A stretch of 60,149 nucleotides of DNA from Gammaproteobacteria bacterium. GTDB lineage: Bacteria; Pseudomonadota; Gammaproteobacteria; Xanthomonadales; SZUA-36. A program made the position numbers and the translations under genes. The stretch spans positions 1-60,149 of the forward strand of contig JAJRRA010000038.1 of the NCBI GenBank assembly GCA_024279945.1, written 5' to 3'. The notes below the pieces were generated by a model. The model saw nothing but the letters and a program-made list of their open reading frames with translations. It made no database searches and was not told the DNA's origin. This document shows positions 41,797 to 52,052 of this stretch, one piece after another (position 1 is the first letter of the stretch; each line of letters opens with the position of its first letter).

Positions 41797-44514
41797 TCAA
41801 GTGCAAGTTCCTATGTGTTCGCTGATGGACTGGGCCAGTGCTTCCTGTGCTGCCTCGGAAAGTGGCTTGTGATGTGCATCGCTGATCAGGAAGATATCTT
41901 CCACCCGCTCGCCAAAAGTGGCGATCCGTGCATTGTGTACCTGTATTCCCTGTTTGAAAATAGCGGCAGCCACACTGGACAACAAACCGGGCTGATCATT
42001 GCATGCCAGGTGTAATACGGTACCTGCACGATCCGGATCTTTGCTAAAACGAATCCGCGGTTGCGAGGTAAAATGGCGCAGTCTTCGCGGCAGGGACCGG
42101 TGCACCGGTGTTCGTAATGCGCTCTCGGCAGTGGCCACCTCGAGACGCCTGACGAGATCTGCTGCATCCAGGGGATTAAGTACATCCCCATGCTGGTCCA
42201 TCAACTGGAACAGATCGAAACTGCGCCCGTCATTGGTGGTCAGGATCCGGGCTGAAAGAACGTCAATTCCCATTTCATCAAACACCGATGTAATCGAGGC
42301 AAACAGGCCATCGTGATCCGGCACACAGACCAGCAACTCCGATACCCCGTGGGGCTGTACGTCACGCACGGCAATCTGTATTTTCCGGCCTTCCCGGTCC
42401 AGCACAGCTTCGGTTGCCCATTCCAGTTGGTCCGGACTCAAACGCCAGAATGCATACTCGGGCAATGCACTCCAAATCCGGCTGATCGGCTGGTTCGGAA
42501 TGCCGCGTCGCAACAGGCGGCTGAGCGCACTTGACCGGGTCTCGCGCGTGAGGGTTGCCCGTTTGAGGGGATTTTCGAGACCACGCCTCAAAGCATTGCC
42601 ACAGGCCATGTAGAGATCCCAGATCAGGCCGTTCTTCCAGTTGTTCCAGAGTTTCGGGCTGGTTGCCGCGATATCCGCCACGGTCAGCAGATAGAGATGA
42701 TCCAGGTAACGGGTACTGCCCATGACCTGAGCGAAATCCTGAATATTTACCGGATCGGACAAGTCTTTGCGTTGCGCCGTCCGCGACATCAGCAAATGAT
42801 GTTTCACCAGCCAGGAAACCATTTCGCACTCGGCCGGTTCGAGTTCCAGGCGGGTACAGAACTCCCTGGCATCCAGTGCACCCAGTTCGGAATGATTCCC
42901 GCCCCGACCCTTCGCAATATCGTGAAAGATGGCCGCAATGTACAACAGTTCCGGTTTGGCAATGCGCTTGAACACCTGGCGTGCATATGGGAACCGCTCG
43001 CGGTACTTGCCATAGGCAAAGCGCCTCAGGTTGCGCACCACGAACAAGGTGTGCTGATCGACCGTGTAAACATGGAACAGGTCATACTGCATCCGACCCA
43101 CAATGTTCGCGAATTCGGGTATCAGGGCTGCGAGTAAACCATAGCGGTTCATCCGTTGAAGTTGCGTGTACACACCTTCCGGTTGCCGCAGAAGTTCGAT
43201 AAAGCAGCGATTGACTTCCGCACTTTTGCGAAATTGTCCATCCACCACATACAGGTGGTCGCGAATCTGGCGGATGGTTGAGGCGGTAATGCCCTTGAAT
43301 TGCGGATTACGCGCGAGTAAAACGAACAATTCCATCAATGCCACCGGCCTGCGCACAAAAACCGCTTGATCAATGGTTTCAATAAAACCATTGCGAAGAC
43401 GAAATTGCTGCTTTGACGCATCGTCATTCAATAACTCGGTCTGATCCTCAGCGGGGAACATCAGGGCTTCCTGGAACAGTTGCAGCATACTTTCATTGAG
43501 TCGTTCCAGGCCCATCACCGTGCGGTAATACAACTGCATAAACTGCTCAACGGCGAGGCTGTTTTCCTGGTCTTCAAACCCAAAGCGCTTGGCGATCTGG
43601 CTCTGGTAATCGAACAACAGGCGGTCTTCACCACGACCGGTAAGCAAGTGCAGCGCAAACCGGACACGCCACAGAAATCGCTGGCCACCGACCAGGTCAC
43701 GGTGTTCGGACTCGCTGATGAAGCCGTTTTCTACCAGTCCGTGCAGTGTGTGAGAACCAAAATGGCGCCTGGCGACCCAGGAAATCATCTGGATATCACG
43801 CAAGCCACCGGGGCCCTCCTTGATATTCGGTTCGAGATTGTATGCTGTTTCGTGATAGCGCAAGTGCCGTTGTTTCTGCTCTTCGAACTTGGCTTCAAAA
43901 AATTCCCTGGCCGACCACAATTCATCTGTCGAAATAGCTTTTCGCATCTGCTCCAGCAGTGACTTCTCACCCGCCAGCAAGCGTGATTCCATCAGGGTGG
44001 TGACGGTTACTACGTCATCCCGTGAATCTTCACCACAGGCGCAAACCGTACGCACGCTGTGCCCAAGGTAAAAACCTGCATCCCACAGTAACTGGACAAA
44101 CGACTCAATCTCACACCGGGGGACGGATTCCCCGATGTGGTCATCCAGCAGGATCAGCAAATCAACATCGGAATGGGGGTGCAACTCACCCCGGCCATAG
44201 CCTCCAACTGCTACCAGGCTGATATTCTCAGACGACGGCACCAGGCTATCCCAGGCCAGCAACAGCAATTGCTCGACAACCCAGGCCCGGGCATGGACCA
44301 ACTGGATGACATCATCGCCGGCCCAGAATCTGTCCGCCAGGCGCTGGTCCGCCCGCTTGAGCGAATCACGTATAAAATCCCTGAGTTCAGCGATCTTTTC
44401 CCGTACATCGTTCGCTTGCTGGTCAATCAACTGCAACGCGGTGGAGAATGTTTCCATCGCCGCCAGGTCCAGGCATCCCCTGGATACCGGAGGCGCCACC
44501 AACCGTCCGTCCAT
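41797..44514 (-). CDS. glnD: PII uridylyltransferase/uridylyl-removing enzyme GlnD
   Basis: The 905-residue sensor has the nucleotidyltransferase motif GGYGRGELHPHSDVDLL at 104-120 and an HD hydrolase domain (FHDIAKGRGGNHSELGA, about 505-525). Two C-terminal ACT domains follow (VSELLVCVPDHDGLFASI and LHLACNDQPGLLSSVAAAIF). It uridylylates PII when glutamine is low and reverses this when it is high. AAGGAG eight bases before ATG 44514 fixes the start. The order map-glnD-dapD is conserved. Confidence 0.98.
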   Translation of the reverse strand: MDGRLVAPPVSRGCLDLAAMETFSTALQLIDQQANDVREKIAELRDFIRDSLKRADQRLADRFWAGDDVIQLVHARAWVVEQLLLLAWDSLVPSSENISLVAVGGYGRGELHPHSDVDLLILLDDHIGESVPRCEIESFVQLLWDAGFYLGHSVRTVCACGEDSRDDVVTVTTLMESRLLAGEKSLLEQMRKAISTDELWSAREFFEAKFEEQKQRHLRYHETAYNLEPNIKEGPGGLRDIQMISWVARRHFGSHTLHGLVENGFISESEHRDLVGGQRFLWRVRFALHLLTGRGEDRLLFDYQSQIAKRFGFEDQENSLAVEQFMQLYYRTVMGLERLNESMLQLFQEALMFPAEDQTELLNDDASKQQFRLRNGFIETIDQAVFVRRPVALMELFVLLARNPQFKGITASTIRQIRDHLYVVDGQFRKSAEVNRCFIELLRQPEGVYTQLQRMNRYGLLAALIPEFANIVGRMQYDLFHVYTVDQHTLFVVRNLRRFAYGKYRERFPYARQVFKRIAKPELLYIAAIFHDIAKGRGGNHSELGALDAREFCTRLELEPAECEMVSWLVKHHLLMSRTAQRKDLSDPVNIQDFAQVMGSTRYLDHLYLLTVADIAATSPKLWNNWKNGLIWDLYMACGNALRRGLENPLKRATLTRETRSSALSRLLRRGIPNQPISRIWSALPEYAFWRLSPDQLEWATEAVLDREGRKIQIAVRDVQPHGVSELLVCVPDHDGLFASITSVFDEMGIDVLSARILTTNDGRSFDLFQLMDQHGDVLNPLDAADLVRRLEVATAESALRTPVHRSLPRRLRHFTSQPRIRFSKDPDRAGTVLHLACNDQPGLLSSVAAAIFKQGIQVHNARIATFGERVEDIFLISDAHHKPLSEAAQEALAQSISEHIGTCT

Positions 44515-44601
44515 GGTCAGTACTCCTTCAAGGTGATAATTACAGATTCAGCGCGTTGGGAAGTGATTGGGTGCAAGGCACGTCTCGCCGGCAAAGGAGT
44601 A

Positions 44602-45369
44602 CTAAAGATCATCGCCCGGAAGGAGAGTCAGTACCTCGTAACCGTCATCCGTAACTGCGATGGTGTGCTCCCACTGGGCGGACAGGCTGCGGTCCCGGGT
44701 CAGAACTGTCCAGCCATCCGGGAGTAATTTGGTATCCCGCCGGCCGAGGTTAATCATGGGTTCTATGGTAAATACCATTCCGGGTACGATGACTTCCCGG
44801 GTTCCCGGCCGGCCGTAATGCAGGACTTGCGGGTCTTCATGGAAACCTTCCCCGATGCCATGTCCGCAGTATTCCCGCACCACGGAACAACGATGGCTTT
44901 CCGCATATTTCTGGATCGCGTGTCCGATATCTCCCAAGCTGATACCGGGACGAACCATCTCGATACCGGTAATCATGGACTGGTGCGCGATATCACAAAT
45001 ACGCTTGCCCTTGATGCTGGGCTTGCCGACCAGAAACATTTTACTGGTGTCACCGTGCCAGCCATCCTTTATCACGGTGATATCTATATTGAGAATATCG
45101 CCGTCCTTCAACCGCCTGTCACCGGGAATACCGTGACAGATTACATGGTTGACCGAAGTGCATATTGACTTGGGAAAGCCACGATAGTTGAGCGGCGCAG
45201 GAATAGCCTGCTGGGTGCCGGTAATGTATTCGTGGCAGATAACATCCAGTTCACCGGTAGTGACACCGGGCTGAACATGCGGTCGAATCATCTGCAAGAC
45301 TTCGGCTGCCAACTGACCGGCTACGCGCATTTTGTCGATCTGGTCTTTGGATTTAAGAATAATTCCCAT
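44602..45369 (-). CDS. map: Type I methionine aminopeptidase
   Basis: The enzyme has the five metal ligands of type I MetAP: Asp in LNIDITVIKDG, Asp in HGDTSKMF, His in GHGIGEGFHEDP, Glu in TIEPMI and Glu in QWEHTIAV. It removes the N-terminal Met from nascent proteins. ATG 45369 gives 255 residues, near the 264 of E. coli; an upstream in-frame GTG (45411) is possible. It starts the map-glnD-dapD-dapE series and diverges from the efflux genes. Confidence 0.96.
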   Translation of the reverse strand: MGIILKSKDQIDKMRVAGQLAAEVLQMIRPHVQPGVTTGELDVICHEYITGTQQAIPAPLNYRGFPKSICTSVNHVICHGIPGDRRLKDGDILNIDITVIKDGWHGDTSKMFLVGKPSIKGKRICDIAHQSMITGIEMVRPGISLGDIGHAIQKYAESHRCSVVREYCGHGIGEGFHEDPQVLHYGRPGTREVIVPGMVFTIEPMINLGRRDTKLLPDGWTVLTRDRSLSAQWEHTIAVTDDGYEVLTLLPGDDL

Positions 45370-45548
45370 GTTTTCGCGTGGCGTCGCAATCTGTTGCAGT
45401 ACTTTGAACACGACGGTTTCTGTCCTGAAAAAGATTTATTGTACATGCCTTTTGCCCCATGACTTAAGCTTGTGTAACTGGGATAATTGCCTGTTGTCAA
45501 AATTTGACTGTCCCGTGCGCTTTTTTGACAGCGCGTATTAGGAGAGAA

Positions 45549-46787
45549 ATGGGTATGCGTAATTTGCTTCGATATTTTCTACCTGCAGGCCTTATTGTTC
45601 TTTCACTGGTTCTCGTCACCAGCCTGATCGCTATAAACAAGGCGAAACGGCCGGAACGCAAGGATGAAGCGGTGCAGGCGGTGATGGTCGATGCCATTGA
45701 GGTCGAGCGCGTTTCACTCAACCTGTCCGTATTCTCTCAGGGCAGCGTTACCCCGCGCACTGAAACCACACTGGTGGCGGAGGTTTCCGGAGTCATCGTT
45801 GACGTCTCTCCCAATTTTGTTGCTGGCGGTTTCTTTCGCAAGGGAGAAACTCTGCTGGAAATTGATCCCAGTGATTACCAGGCAGGCCTGAAACGGGCTC
45901 AGGCAAATCTCGCTTCGCGCAAAGCCCAGTATGCTGATCAGAAAGCACGTTCTGACCAGGCCCTGAAAGACTGGAAAAACATGGGCCGCCAGGGTGAACC
46001 GTCCGACCTGACCCTGCGCAAACCACAACTGGCCGAGGCCCTTGCAGGTGTGCAGGCGGCCGAAGCCGAGTTGCAAAAAGCGCGACGGGATCTCGAACGT
46101 ACACACATCAAGGCGCCCTACGAAGGTCTGGTGCGGACCAAACAGGCCGATATCGGGCAATATGTAGCTCCCGGCACACCATTGGGTGTGACCTTTAACA
46201 TTGATACGGCTGAAATTCGCCTGCCGTTATCGGCGAGCGATGTTTCCTACCTTGACCTGCCTTCGGCCACCGATCCGGCAGATAAACCCAGGTTAAAAGT
46301 GACCCTGACAACCGGAAACAACAGGCAGAGTGGTCAATGGCAGGCAGAGATTATTCGCACGGAAGGCGTCATCGACGAAAAAAGCCGAGTTACCTATGCC
46401 GTAGCCCAGCTTGTTGATCCCTACGGCGTGCTCGGAAAAAGTCACCAGGCTGAGCTGAAAGTCGGCACTTTTGTGCGTGCTGAAATCCAGGGCTTGAGGG
46501 TGAACAATGTTTTCAAGCTGCCGCGCAGCGTTCTGCGGGCCAACCACACCGTGCTGGTCGCGAGTGCCGACCGCAAACTGGAAATCAGGCAGGTCGATGT
46601 CCTGCGCGCTGAACCCCGCTGGGTGTACATCCGCGAAGGCATTGTCGATGGCGACATGGTGATCACCACTACCCTGGATGCTGCCATTCCCGGCACGCAA
46701 CTGGCAGTAAGCGGCGAGGAGCACACAGCATCTACGCCGGATACACCCGTTGAGGGCGCCGCAGCGATGCCAGGAACCCCACAATGA
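45549..46787 (+). CDS. RND efflux membrane-fusion (adaptor) protein
   Basis: This 412-residue HlyD/AcrA-type protein has a membrane-anchor segment (YFLPAGLIVLSLVLVTSLIAI), a lipoyl half-motif (VAEVSGVIVDVSPNFVAGGFFRKGETLLEID), an alpha-hairpin (about 105-180), the second lipoyl half (IKAPYEGLVRTKQADIGQYV) and beta-barrel domains. A Thr/Pro/Ala tail ends it. It bridges the inner-membrane pump and an outer-membrane channel. GGAGAG precedes the ATG. The stop overlaps the pump gene by 4 bases. No tolC-like gene is nearby. Confidence 0.93.
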   Translation: MGMRNLLRYFLPAGLIVLSLVLVTSLIAINKAKRPERKDEAVQAVMVDAIEVERVSLNLSVFSQGSVTPRTETTLVAEVSGVIVDVSPNFVAGGFFRKGETLLEIDPSDYQAGLKRAQANLASRKAQYADQKARSDQALKDWKNMGRQGEPSDLTLRKPQLAEALAGVQAAEAELQKARRDLERTHIKAPYEGLVRTKQADIGQYVAPGTPLGVTFNIDTAEIRLPLSASDVSYLDLPSATDPADKPRLKVTLTTGNNRQSGQWQAEIIRTEGVIDEKSRVTYAVAQLVDPYGVLGKSHQAELKVGTFVRAEIQGLRVNNVFKLPRSVLRANHTVLVASADRKLEIRQVDVLRAEPRWVYIREGIVDGDMVITTTLDAAIPGTQLAVSGEEHTASTPDTPVEGAAAMPGTPQ

Positions 46788-49700
46788 CCAAAGGACCCTA
46801 TGCGGCCACAATCGACTGGTTCGCGCGCAACCATGTTGCGGCCAATCGGCTGATGGCCGTCTTGCTGCTGGGCGGAATTTACTCGGCCTTTACGATTAAA
46901 AAGGAAGTGCAACCGGCAGTTGAAGTTGACGTCATCACGGTCGGCGTGCCATTTCTGGGTGCTACCCCCGAAGATGTGGAGGAAGGTGTCCTGATCCGGA
47001 TTGAAGAAGCCGTGCAGGACATCGAAGGCATCAAGGAGATGATTTCAACCGCGGTGCGTGGCTATGGTTCCGTTAATATCGAGGTTGCGGCAGGCTATGA
47101 CGTGCTGGACATCCTCGGTAAGGTAAAGAGTCGCGTGGACGCCATCGCCACCTTCCCGAATAACACTGAAAAGCCGGTTTATACCCGGGCCCAGTTCCAG
47201 CAGCAGGTGATGATGGTCACAGTGTCCGGGGATGTGGACGAGCGAACCATGAAAGAGTTCGCCAAGCAGATCCGAAATGAAATCGTTGCCATTCCCGGCG
47301 TCACCCGGGCCGAAGTGATCGGAGGCCGCCCCTACGAAATCAGCATTGAGGTCAGCGAATTTGCCCTTCAGGCTTATGACCTGACCCTGAGCGAAGTGGC
47401 CCAGGCGGTGCGTCTGGGTTCACTGGATTTACCGGCAGGCTCCATCCGTTCCGATTCCGGCGACATCCTGGTGCGCACCAAGGGCCAGGCCTATGTCGGT
47501 AGGGATTTCGAAGAAATCGTCGTGCGAACAAACTCCGATGGCACCCGCCTGTTGCTCAAAGATATCGCAAACATCCGCGATGGATTTATTGAGCGTGACC
47601 GCTTCTCGGAATTCAATGGGGATCCCGCCCTCAGCATCCAGGTCTTCTCCGTCGGCAAACAAAGTGAGTTGGAAATCGCTGAGAAAGTTAAAAACTATAT
47701 TGCCGGGAAACAGGAAACCCTGCCCCCGGGTATTCACATTACATCCTGGGCTGATACCTCCTATTACCTGAAGGGCCGCCTGGACATGATGTTGAAAAAC
47801 ATGGCCTATGTAGCGGCGCTGGTGTTCCTGATCCTGGCCATGTTCCTGCGCCTGAAGCTGGCGTTCTGGGTGATGGTCGGCCTGCCGATCGCCTTTATGG
47901 GCACATTTTTCCTGATGCCACTGGTTGACGTCACGGTCAATATGCTCAGCCTGTTTGGCTTCATCCTGGTGCTGGGCATCGTGGTGGACGATGCCATCGT
48001 GATCGGGGAAAGTGCCTACACTAACATGCGCGCCAAGGGCCATTCGACAGACATCATCGTTGAGGGAGTGATGAAAGTGGCCTTACCGGCCACCTTCGGT
48101 GTGTTGACAACCATCGCCGCATTTTTACCGATCCTGATGGTTACCGGTGTGACCGGGCAGTTTTTTGAGGCAGTCGGCTGGGTTGTGGTGCTGTGCCTGG
48201 TGTTCTCACTGGTGGAATCCAAGCTGATTCTGCCCGCTCACCTGGTTCACATGAAGGTAAAACATTATGAGAAGGACACGCATAATGTCTTTGTTCGTTT
48301 CCAGCGTTTTTTCAGCGAAGGACTGCATCAGTTTGTCGATAACTTCTATGCTCCCTTGCTCGAAAAGGCTCTCAAACGGCGTTACCTCACGCTGTCCATT
48401 TTCGTTTCCGCGCTGATTCTGTCCGTTGGTCTGCTGCTGGGCGGTCTGCTGCGCTTCGTTTTTTTCCCCGATATTGCCGCTGATTTTCTTCGGGTAGCGA
48501 TTGAAATGAACGAAGGCACACCTCCGGCACACACGCACAAAGCCCTGCAAAAAATCCAGGATGGCCTGTGGGAGTTGGACCGCAAAGTCAGCCTGGAGCA
48601 GGGTATGAAATCCGGTGCGGTGGTCACCAATGTGGTGTCCTTCGCCACAGGTGATACCAGCGGCACCATTATTGCGGAACTGGTCAAGGACGAAGTGGCT
48701 GTTATCGATGGTCAGGAAGTGCTGCGACGATGGCGGGCGGAAGTTGGTAACGTCACCGGCGCCAAAACGCTGGGGTTTTCCGGCGCTACCGGTGGACATG
48801 GGCGTGGCCCTGCGGTTTCGATTACGCTGCGCGGAAGTAACATTGAGCAGGTAGCCCGGGCTGCAAAGGAGTTGGAGCGGCGCATACGCCTGTACGACGG
48901 CATCTACGATGTTCGTAACTCCTTTGATCGCGGCACGGCTGAAATCAAATTGAATATCAAACCGGAGGCCGAGTCGTTGCGCCTCACTCTGGCCGACCTG
49001 GCGCGCCAGGTTCGTGCCGGCTTCTATGGGGAAGAAGTCCAGCGCGTGCAACGCGGCCAGGATGAAGTCAAGGTGATGGTGCGTTTCCCGCGAGATGAAC
49101 GCGATTCTGTCGGTTACCTGGACAATATGCGCATCCGGACACCGGATGGCGGGCGGGTACCGTTCCACTCCGTGGCAGAGGTGGAACTGGGCGAGGCGCC
49201 GCTGCGTATCCAGCGCTTCGACCGCGAACGTGCGGTGCGGGTGAGCGCCGAGGTAGACAAGGAAATGGCGGAGCCCGATGAGATTACCGCAGATATCCTG
49301 AAAAACGAGTTACCGCAGGTGCTGGCGCAGTTTCCCGGCGTGAGTTACAGCTTGAGTGGCTACAGCCAGGCGAAACAGGAAGTGCAACATGATCTGATCA
49401 TGGGTACTTTCCTGGCGTTATTCCTGATTTATGCCCTGATGGCCATCCCGCTGAAATCTTATGCGCAACCGCTGATCATCATGTCTGTCATCCCTTTCGG
49501 GGCGATTGGTGCACTGGTGGGTCACCTGATCATTGGCATTGAGGTCAGCATGATGAGCTTTTTCGGCATCATTGCCCTGGCCGGTGTGGTGGTGAACGAC
49601 AGCCTGATCCTGGTTGATTTCGTCAACCGCGAACAACGTCTTGGCATTCCTTTACACCAGGCGATCCGGGACGCTGCCAGCAAGCGATTTCGGGCGATTG

Positions 49701-49957
49701 TACTGACCTCACTGACCACTTTCTTCGGCTTGATTCCGATCGTGCTGGAAACCAGCCTGCAGGCGCAACTGGTGATCCCCATGGCAGTATCCCTGGCTTT
49801 CGGCATACTGTTTTCCACTATTATCACTCTGTTCCTGATTCCCACGCTTTACCTGATGCTGGACGACTTCAAAAAGTGGCTCACAGATGCACGGCGGCAC
49901 ATCATACCCCGGCGGTGGAAGCAAACCGGCCCACAGCAGTCCGGCGAAGCCCGGTGA
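46784..49957 (+). CDS. RND-family efflux pump, inner-membrane subunit
   Basis: The 1057-residue AcrB-type pump has twelve predicted transmembrane helices in two halves and two large periplasmic loops. The proton-relay aspartates are Asp402-Asp403 in GIVVDDAIVIGES. It is a hydrophobic/amphiphilic-type (HAE) transporter; the substrate is unknown. It is translationally coupled to the adaptor (ATGA). The export partner outside the window is presumably a TolC homologue. Confidence 0.95.
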   Translation: MTKGPYAATIDWFARNHVAANRLMAVLLLGGIYSAFTIKKEVQPAVEVDVITVGVPFLGATPEDVEEGVLIRIEEAVQDIEGIKEMISTAVRGYGSVNIEVAAGYDVLDILGKVKSRVDAIATFPNNTEKPVYTRAQFQQQVMMVTVSGDVDERTMKEFAKQIRNEIVAIPGVTRAEVIGGRPYEISIEVSEFALQAYDLTLSEVAQAVRLGSLDLPAGSIRSDSGDILVRTKGQAYVGRDFEEIVVRTNSDGTRLLLKDIANIRDGFIERDRFSEFNGDPALSIQVFSVGKQSELEIAEKVKNYIAGKQETLPPGIHITSWADTSYYLKGRLDMMLKNMAYVAALVFLILAMFLRLKLAFWVMVGLPIAFMGTFFLMPLVDVTVNMLSLFGFILVLGIVVDDAIVIGESAYTNMRAKGHSTDIIVEGVMKVALPATFGVLTTIAAFLPILMVTGVTGQFFEAVGWVVVLCLVFSLVESKLILPAHLVHMKVKHYEKDTHNVFVRFQRFFSEGLHQFVDNFYAPLLEKALKRRYLTLSIFVSALILSVGLLLGGLLRFVFFPDIAADFLRVAIEMNEGTPPAHTHKALQKIQDGLWELDRKVSLEQGMKSGAVVTNVVSFATGDTSGTIIAELVKDEVAVIDGQEVLRRWRAEVGNVTGAKTLGFSGATGGHGRGPAVSITLRGSNIEQVARAAKELERRIRLYDGIYDVRNSFDRGTAEIKLNIKPEAESLRLTLADLARQVRAGFYGEEVQRVQRGQDEVKVMVRFPRDERDSVGYLDNMRIRTPDGGRVPFHSVAEVELGEAPLRIQRFDRERAVRVSAEVDKEMAEPDEITADILKNELPQVLAQFPGVSYSLSGYSQAKQEVQHDLIMGTFLALFLIYALMAIPLKSYAQPLIIMSVIPFGAIGALVGHLIIGIEVSMMSFFGIIALAGVVVNDSLILVDFVNREQRLGIPLHQAIRDAASKRFRAIVLTSLTTFFGLIPIVLETSLQAQLVIPMAVSLAFGILFSTIITLFLIPTLYLMLDDFKKWLTDARRHIIPRRWKQTGPQQSGEAR

Positions 49958-49970
49958 TGCCTGGGCCTGA

Positions 49971-50041
49971 TCGCCCGCGAGCGGGCTCTTACCGTACAGT
50001 CGAAGTTTCCTACAGCCTTGTAAGAGGTCCCTTGGGGCCGA
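49971..50041. repeat. REP pair between the RND pump and prmC
   Basis: A minus-oriented unit (49971-49992, stem GCCCGC/GCGGGC) and a plus-oriented unit (50019-50041, stem GGTCCC/GGGGCC) are separated by 26 bases. They lie in opposite orientation to the other pairs (tail to tail). Confidence 0.82.
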
Positions 50042-50078
50042 CCATCGCCTTCGGCCCGATGGACACCTGAAGTGCACC

Positions 50079-50918
50079 ATGAATATTAAACATGCCCTGG
50101 AGGAAGCCCGGCTTGCCCTTGAAGGCTCAGCCACGGGACGTCTGGATAGCGAAGTCCTGCTTGGTCATGTGCTGTGCGTTTCCAGAGCCAGCTTGTATGC
50201 CAATCCTGAAACCGATGTACCGGCGGATAAGTCTGATCAATTCCGGAAATTGGTGGAACGGCGTCAAGCGGGTGAACCGGTTGCTTACCTCACGGGACAG
50301 CGCGAGTTCTGGTCCCTGGCTTTAAAAGTCACACCGAGTGTACTGATTCCGCGGCCGGAAACCGAATTACTGGTGGAGGCGGCCCTTGCCCGTATCCCGG
50401 AAACAGCGCCATGGCGAGTCGCCGACCTGGGCACCGGCAGCGGCGCCATCGCCATCGCCATCGCAACGATGAGAAAACATTGCGAAATCCATGCAAGCGA
50501 AATTAGCACTGCGGCGCTCGCAGTCGCGATGGAAAATGCCGCAGCCATTGTCCCGGGGCGAATCCAGTTTCACCAGGGATCGTGGTTGTCACCGCTGCAG
50601 GGTAGCTTTCAGTTCATTATCAGCAACCCGCCCTACGTTGATTTGGATGATCCGCACTTGCAGCAAGGTGATGTACGTTTTGAGCCGGTCACCGCCCTGT
50701 CACCGGGGCATGACGGACTTGCCGCCTTCCGGCAGATCACCGGCGAGTCCTTGCTCCTACTCAGCAGCGGGGCCTGGCTGGCCTTTGAACATGGTTCCGG
50801 TCAGGGGGATAGTGTGCGAAAAATTATGGAAGAAAAAGGCTACTGTGACGTAGAAACCCTGACGGATCTTGCGGCTGAAGAACGGGTGACTCTGGGCAGG
50901 AAAAAAGGGTCAGGTTGA
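50079..50918 (+). CDS. prmC: Release factor glutamine methyltransferase PrmC
   Basis: The 279-residue methyltransferase has an N-terminal helical domain (LDSEVLLGHVL), a SAM-binding motif (VADLGTGSGAIAIAIA) and the glutamine-binding NPPY in FIISNPPYVDLDDP. It methylates the GGQ glutamine of RF1 and RF2. It is usually next to prfA but here follows the efflux genes. The last codons (KKGSG then TGA) lie in the left arm of a palindromic repeat, so the natural C-terminus may have been altered by it. Confidence 0.93.
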   Translation: MNIKHALEEARLALEGSATGRLDSEVLLGHVLCVSRASLYANPETDVPADKSDQFRKLVERRQAGEPVAYLTGQREFWSLALKVTPSVLIPRPETELLVEAALARIPETAPWRVADLGTGSGAIAIAIATMRKHCEIHASEISTAALAVAMENAAAIVPGRIQFHQGSWLSPLQGSFQFIISNPPYVDLDDPHLQQGDVRFEPVTALSPGHDGLAAFRQITGESLLLLSSGAWLAFEHGSGQGDSVRKIMEEKGYCDVETLTDLAAEERVTLGRKKGSG

Positions 50919-50959
50919 AGTAACCCAAAAGGTTATTCAACCTGACCCTTTTTTCCTGC
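50896..50959. terminator. Long palindrome overlapping the prmC end
   Basis: Arms of about 29 bases (AGGAAAAAAGGGTCAGGTT and its complement, extended inward by TAACC/GGTTA) surround a short loop and include an A-run and a T-run. It functions plausibly as a bidirectional rho-independent terminator. The prmC TGA lies in the left arm. A further weaker hairpin follows at about 50968-51004; no gene is seen in the rest of 50960-51138. Confidence 0.8.
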
Positions 50960-51138
50960 TTCAGACACCAAAACAGACCGACATCCTGTCGATCTGTTGG
51001 TTTGGAGCCCTGTGTGTATTCTGAGTGTGATTATGCAGAGTTTGTAAATTTTTGTCAAGTCTTGTCAAGAAAAATCTTTACAAAGGATAGGCGGAATAAA
51101 TTGTGGCTTGTGATACCCGCAATAAAAGAGGCTGACAA

Positions 51139-51933
51139 TCAGGGCACTAAGCGCTTGATCGCCAGCAGACCAGCTCCGAGTATCACCAGGATCATCGCGC
51201 CAAGGCCGTAGCGATTGAGCATCTCGATCCTCTTGACTACTTTGGTATTGACCAGAGTGCACTCCTCATGTGTACCAGCCATGATCAACAGATTTTTGCA
51301 ATCACCCAGATCGGCTCTGAATGTATCAAGCTCCTTCTCATTCACGCTACAACGCATACCATTGCTGTCGGAAGGTTCAAGTTCCCAGGTTTGCGGGGCA
51401 TCTGAATTGATCCACAGCGGGCCTCCCTGCGGTTTATTGTTACAGACCAGGTTGATTTTGATATCCGGTTCTTCACCCGCACCACCAACCCATTTCTTGT
51501 AAACCGTCAGCCGGGTCGCCTGTTTTTCTACATGGACCTGGCAAAAATTTGAATGTCCGGCTGAAACGCCGGTGAAGTGACAACCCTGATCGTCGAGTTC
51601 AATCACGCTGCCCCCGTCCCCAACGTAAGTTACATTTTGGCCGGTCGGCAACAGGGCCACCAGCGTACAGGATGCCTTGCCAGCATCCTGAACACTGACG
51701 ACAAATTCATGAGTACCGTCGAAAGCCAGTGTCACCTGTTGCTGTTCTGGGCTGGCCGAGTCACAAGTCAGGCGCACGTCCAGTTTCTCCAGAATTGCAT
51801 GGTCGACTCTGACATCAACCGTGAAACGTGCCAACGCGGCTTCCCCTGCCGCAGCGACCGGCTCGGGAGACAGGCTCAAGATAAGTAAACCGGCTATTGC
51901 AAGAATTCCGATAGGTCGGGTTTGATGCTTCAT
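51139..51933 (-). CDS. Exported protein with degenerate IPTL-like C-terminal anchor
   Basis: From ATG 51933 the protein has 264 residues, with a signal peptide (IGILAIAGLLILSLSPEPVAAAG), a Cys-rich body of beta-sheet character and a C-terminal tail. The tail (IEMLNRYGL, then a hydrophobic segment and a basic end KR) matches the IPTL-CTERM layout, but the IPTL consensus is changed to IEML. The body shares segments with the neighbouring gene (TVxxKW; CTIVNT versus CTLVNT before the tail), so the two are paralogues. Function unknown; probably cell-surface. Confidence 0.7.
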   Translation of the reverse strand: MKHQTRPIGILAIAGLLILSLSPEPVAAAGEAALARFTVDVRVDHAILEKLDVRLTCDSASPEQQQVTLAFDGTHEFVVSVQDAGKASCTLVALLPTGQNVTYVGDGGSVIELDDQGCHFTGVSAGHSNFCQVHVEKQATRLTVYKKWVGGAGEEPDIKINLVCNNKPQGGPLWINSDAPQTWELEPSDSNGMRCSVNEKELDTFRADLGDCKNLLIMAGTHEECTLVNTKVVKRIEMLNRYGLGAMILVILGAGLLAIKRLVP

Positions 51934-51976
51934 GTCGCCATACATTATGTAGCAGTCACCGATGCTTGCCCAGCAC

Positions 51977-52012
51977 AAAAAAACCCCGCGGAGCTTTCGC
52001 TACCGCGGGGTT
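51977..52012 (-). terminator. Rho-independent terminator after the IPTL gene
   Basis: AACCCCGCGG-AGC pairs with GCT-A-CCGCGGGGTT. Reading leftward it runs into seven T residues, 40 bases after the stop of the IPTL-tailed gene. Confidence 0.88.
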
Positions 52013-52052
52013 CTTGTCTAGCTGTCTATAAAGCTGAAATTAATATCAGCGA

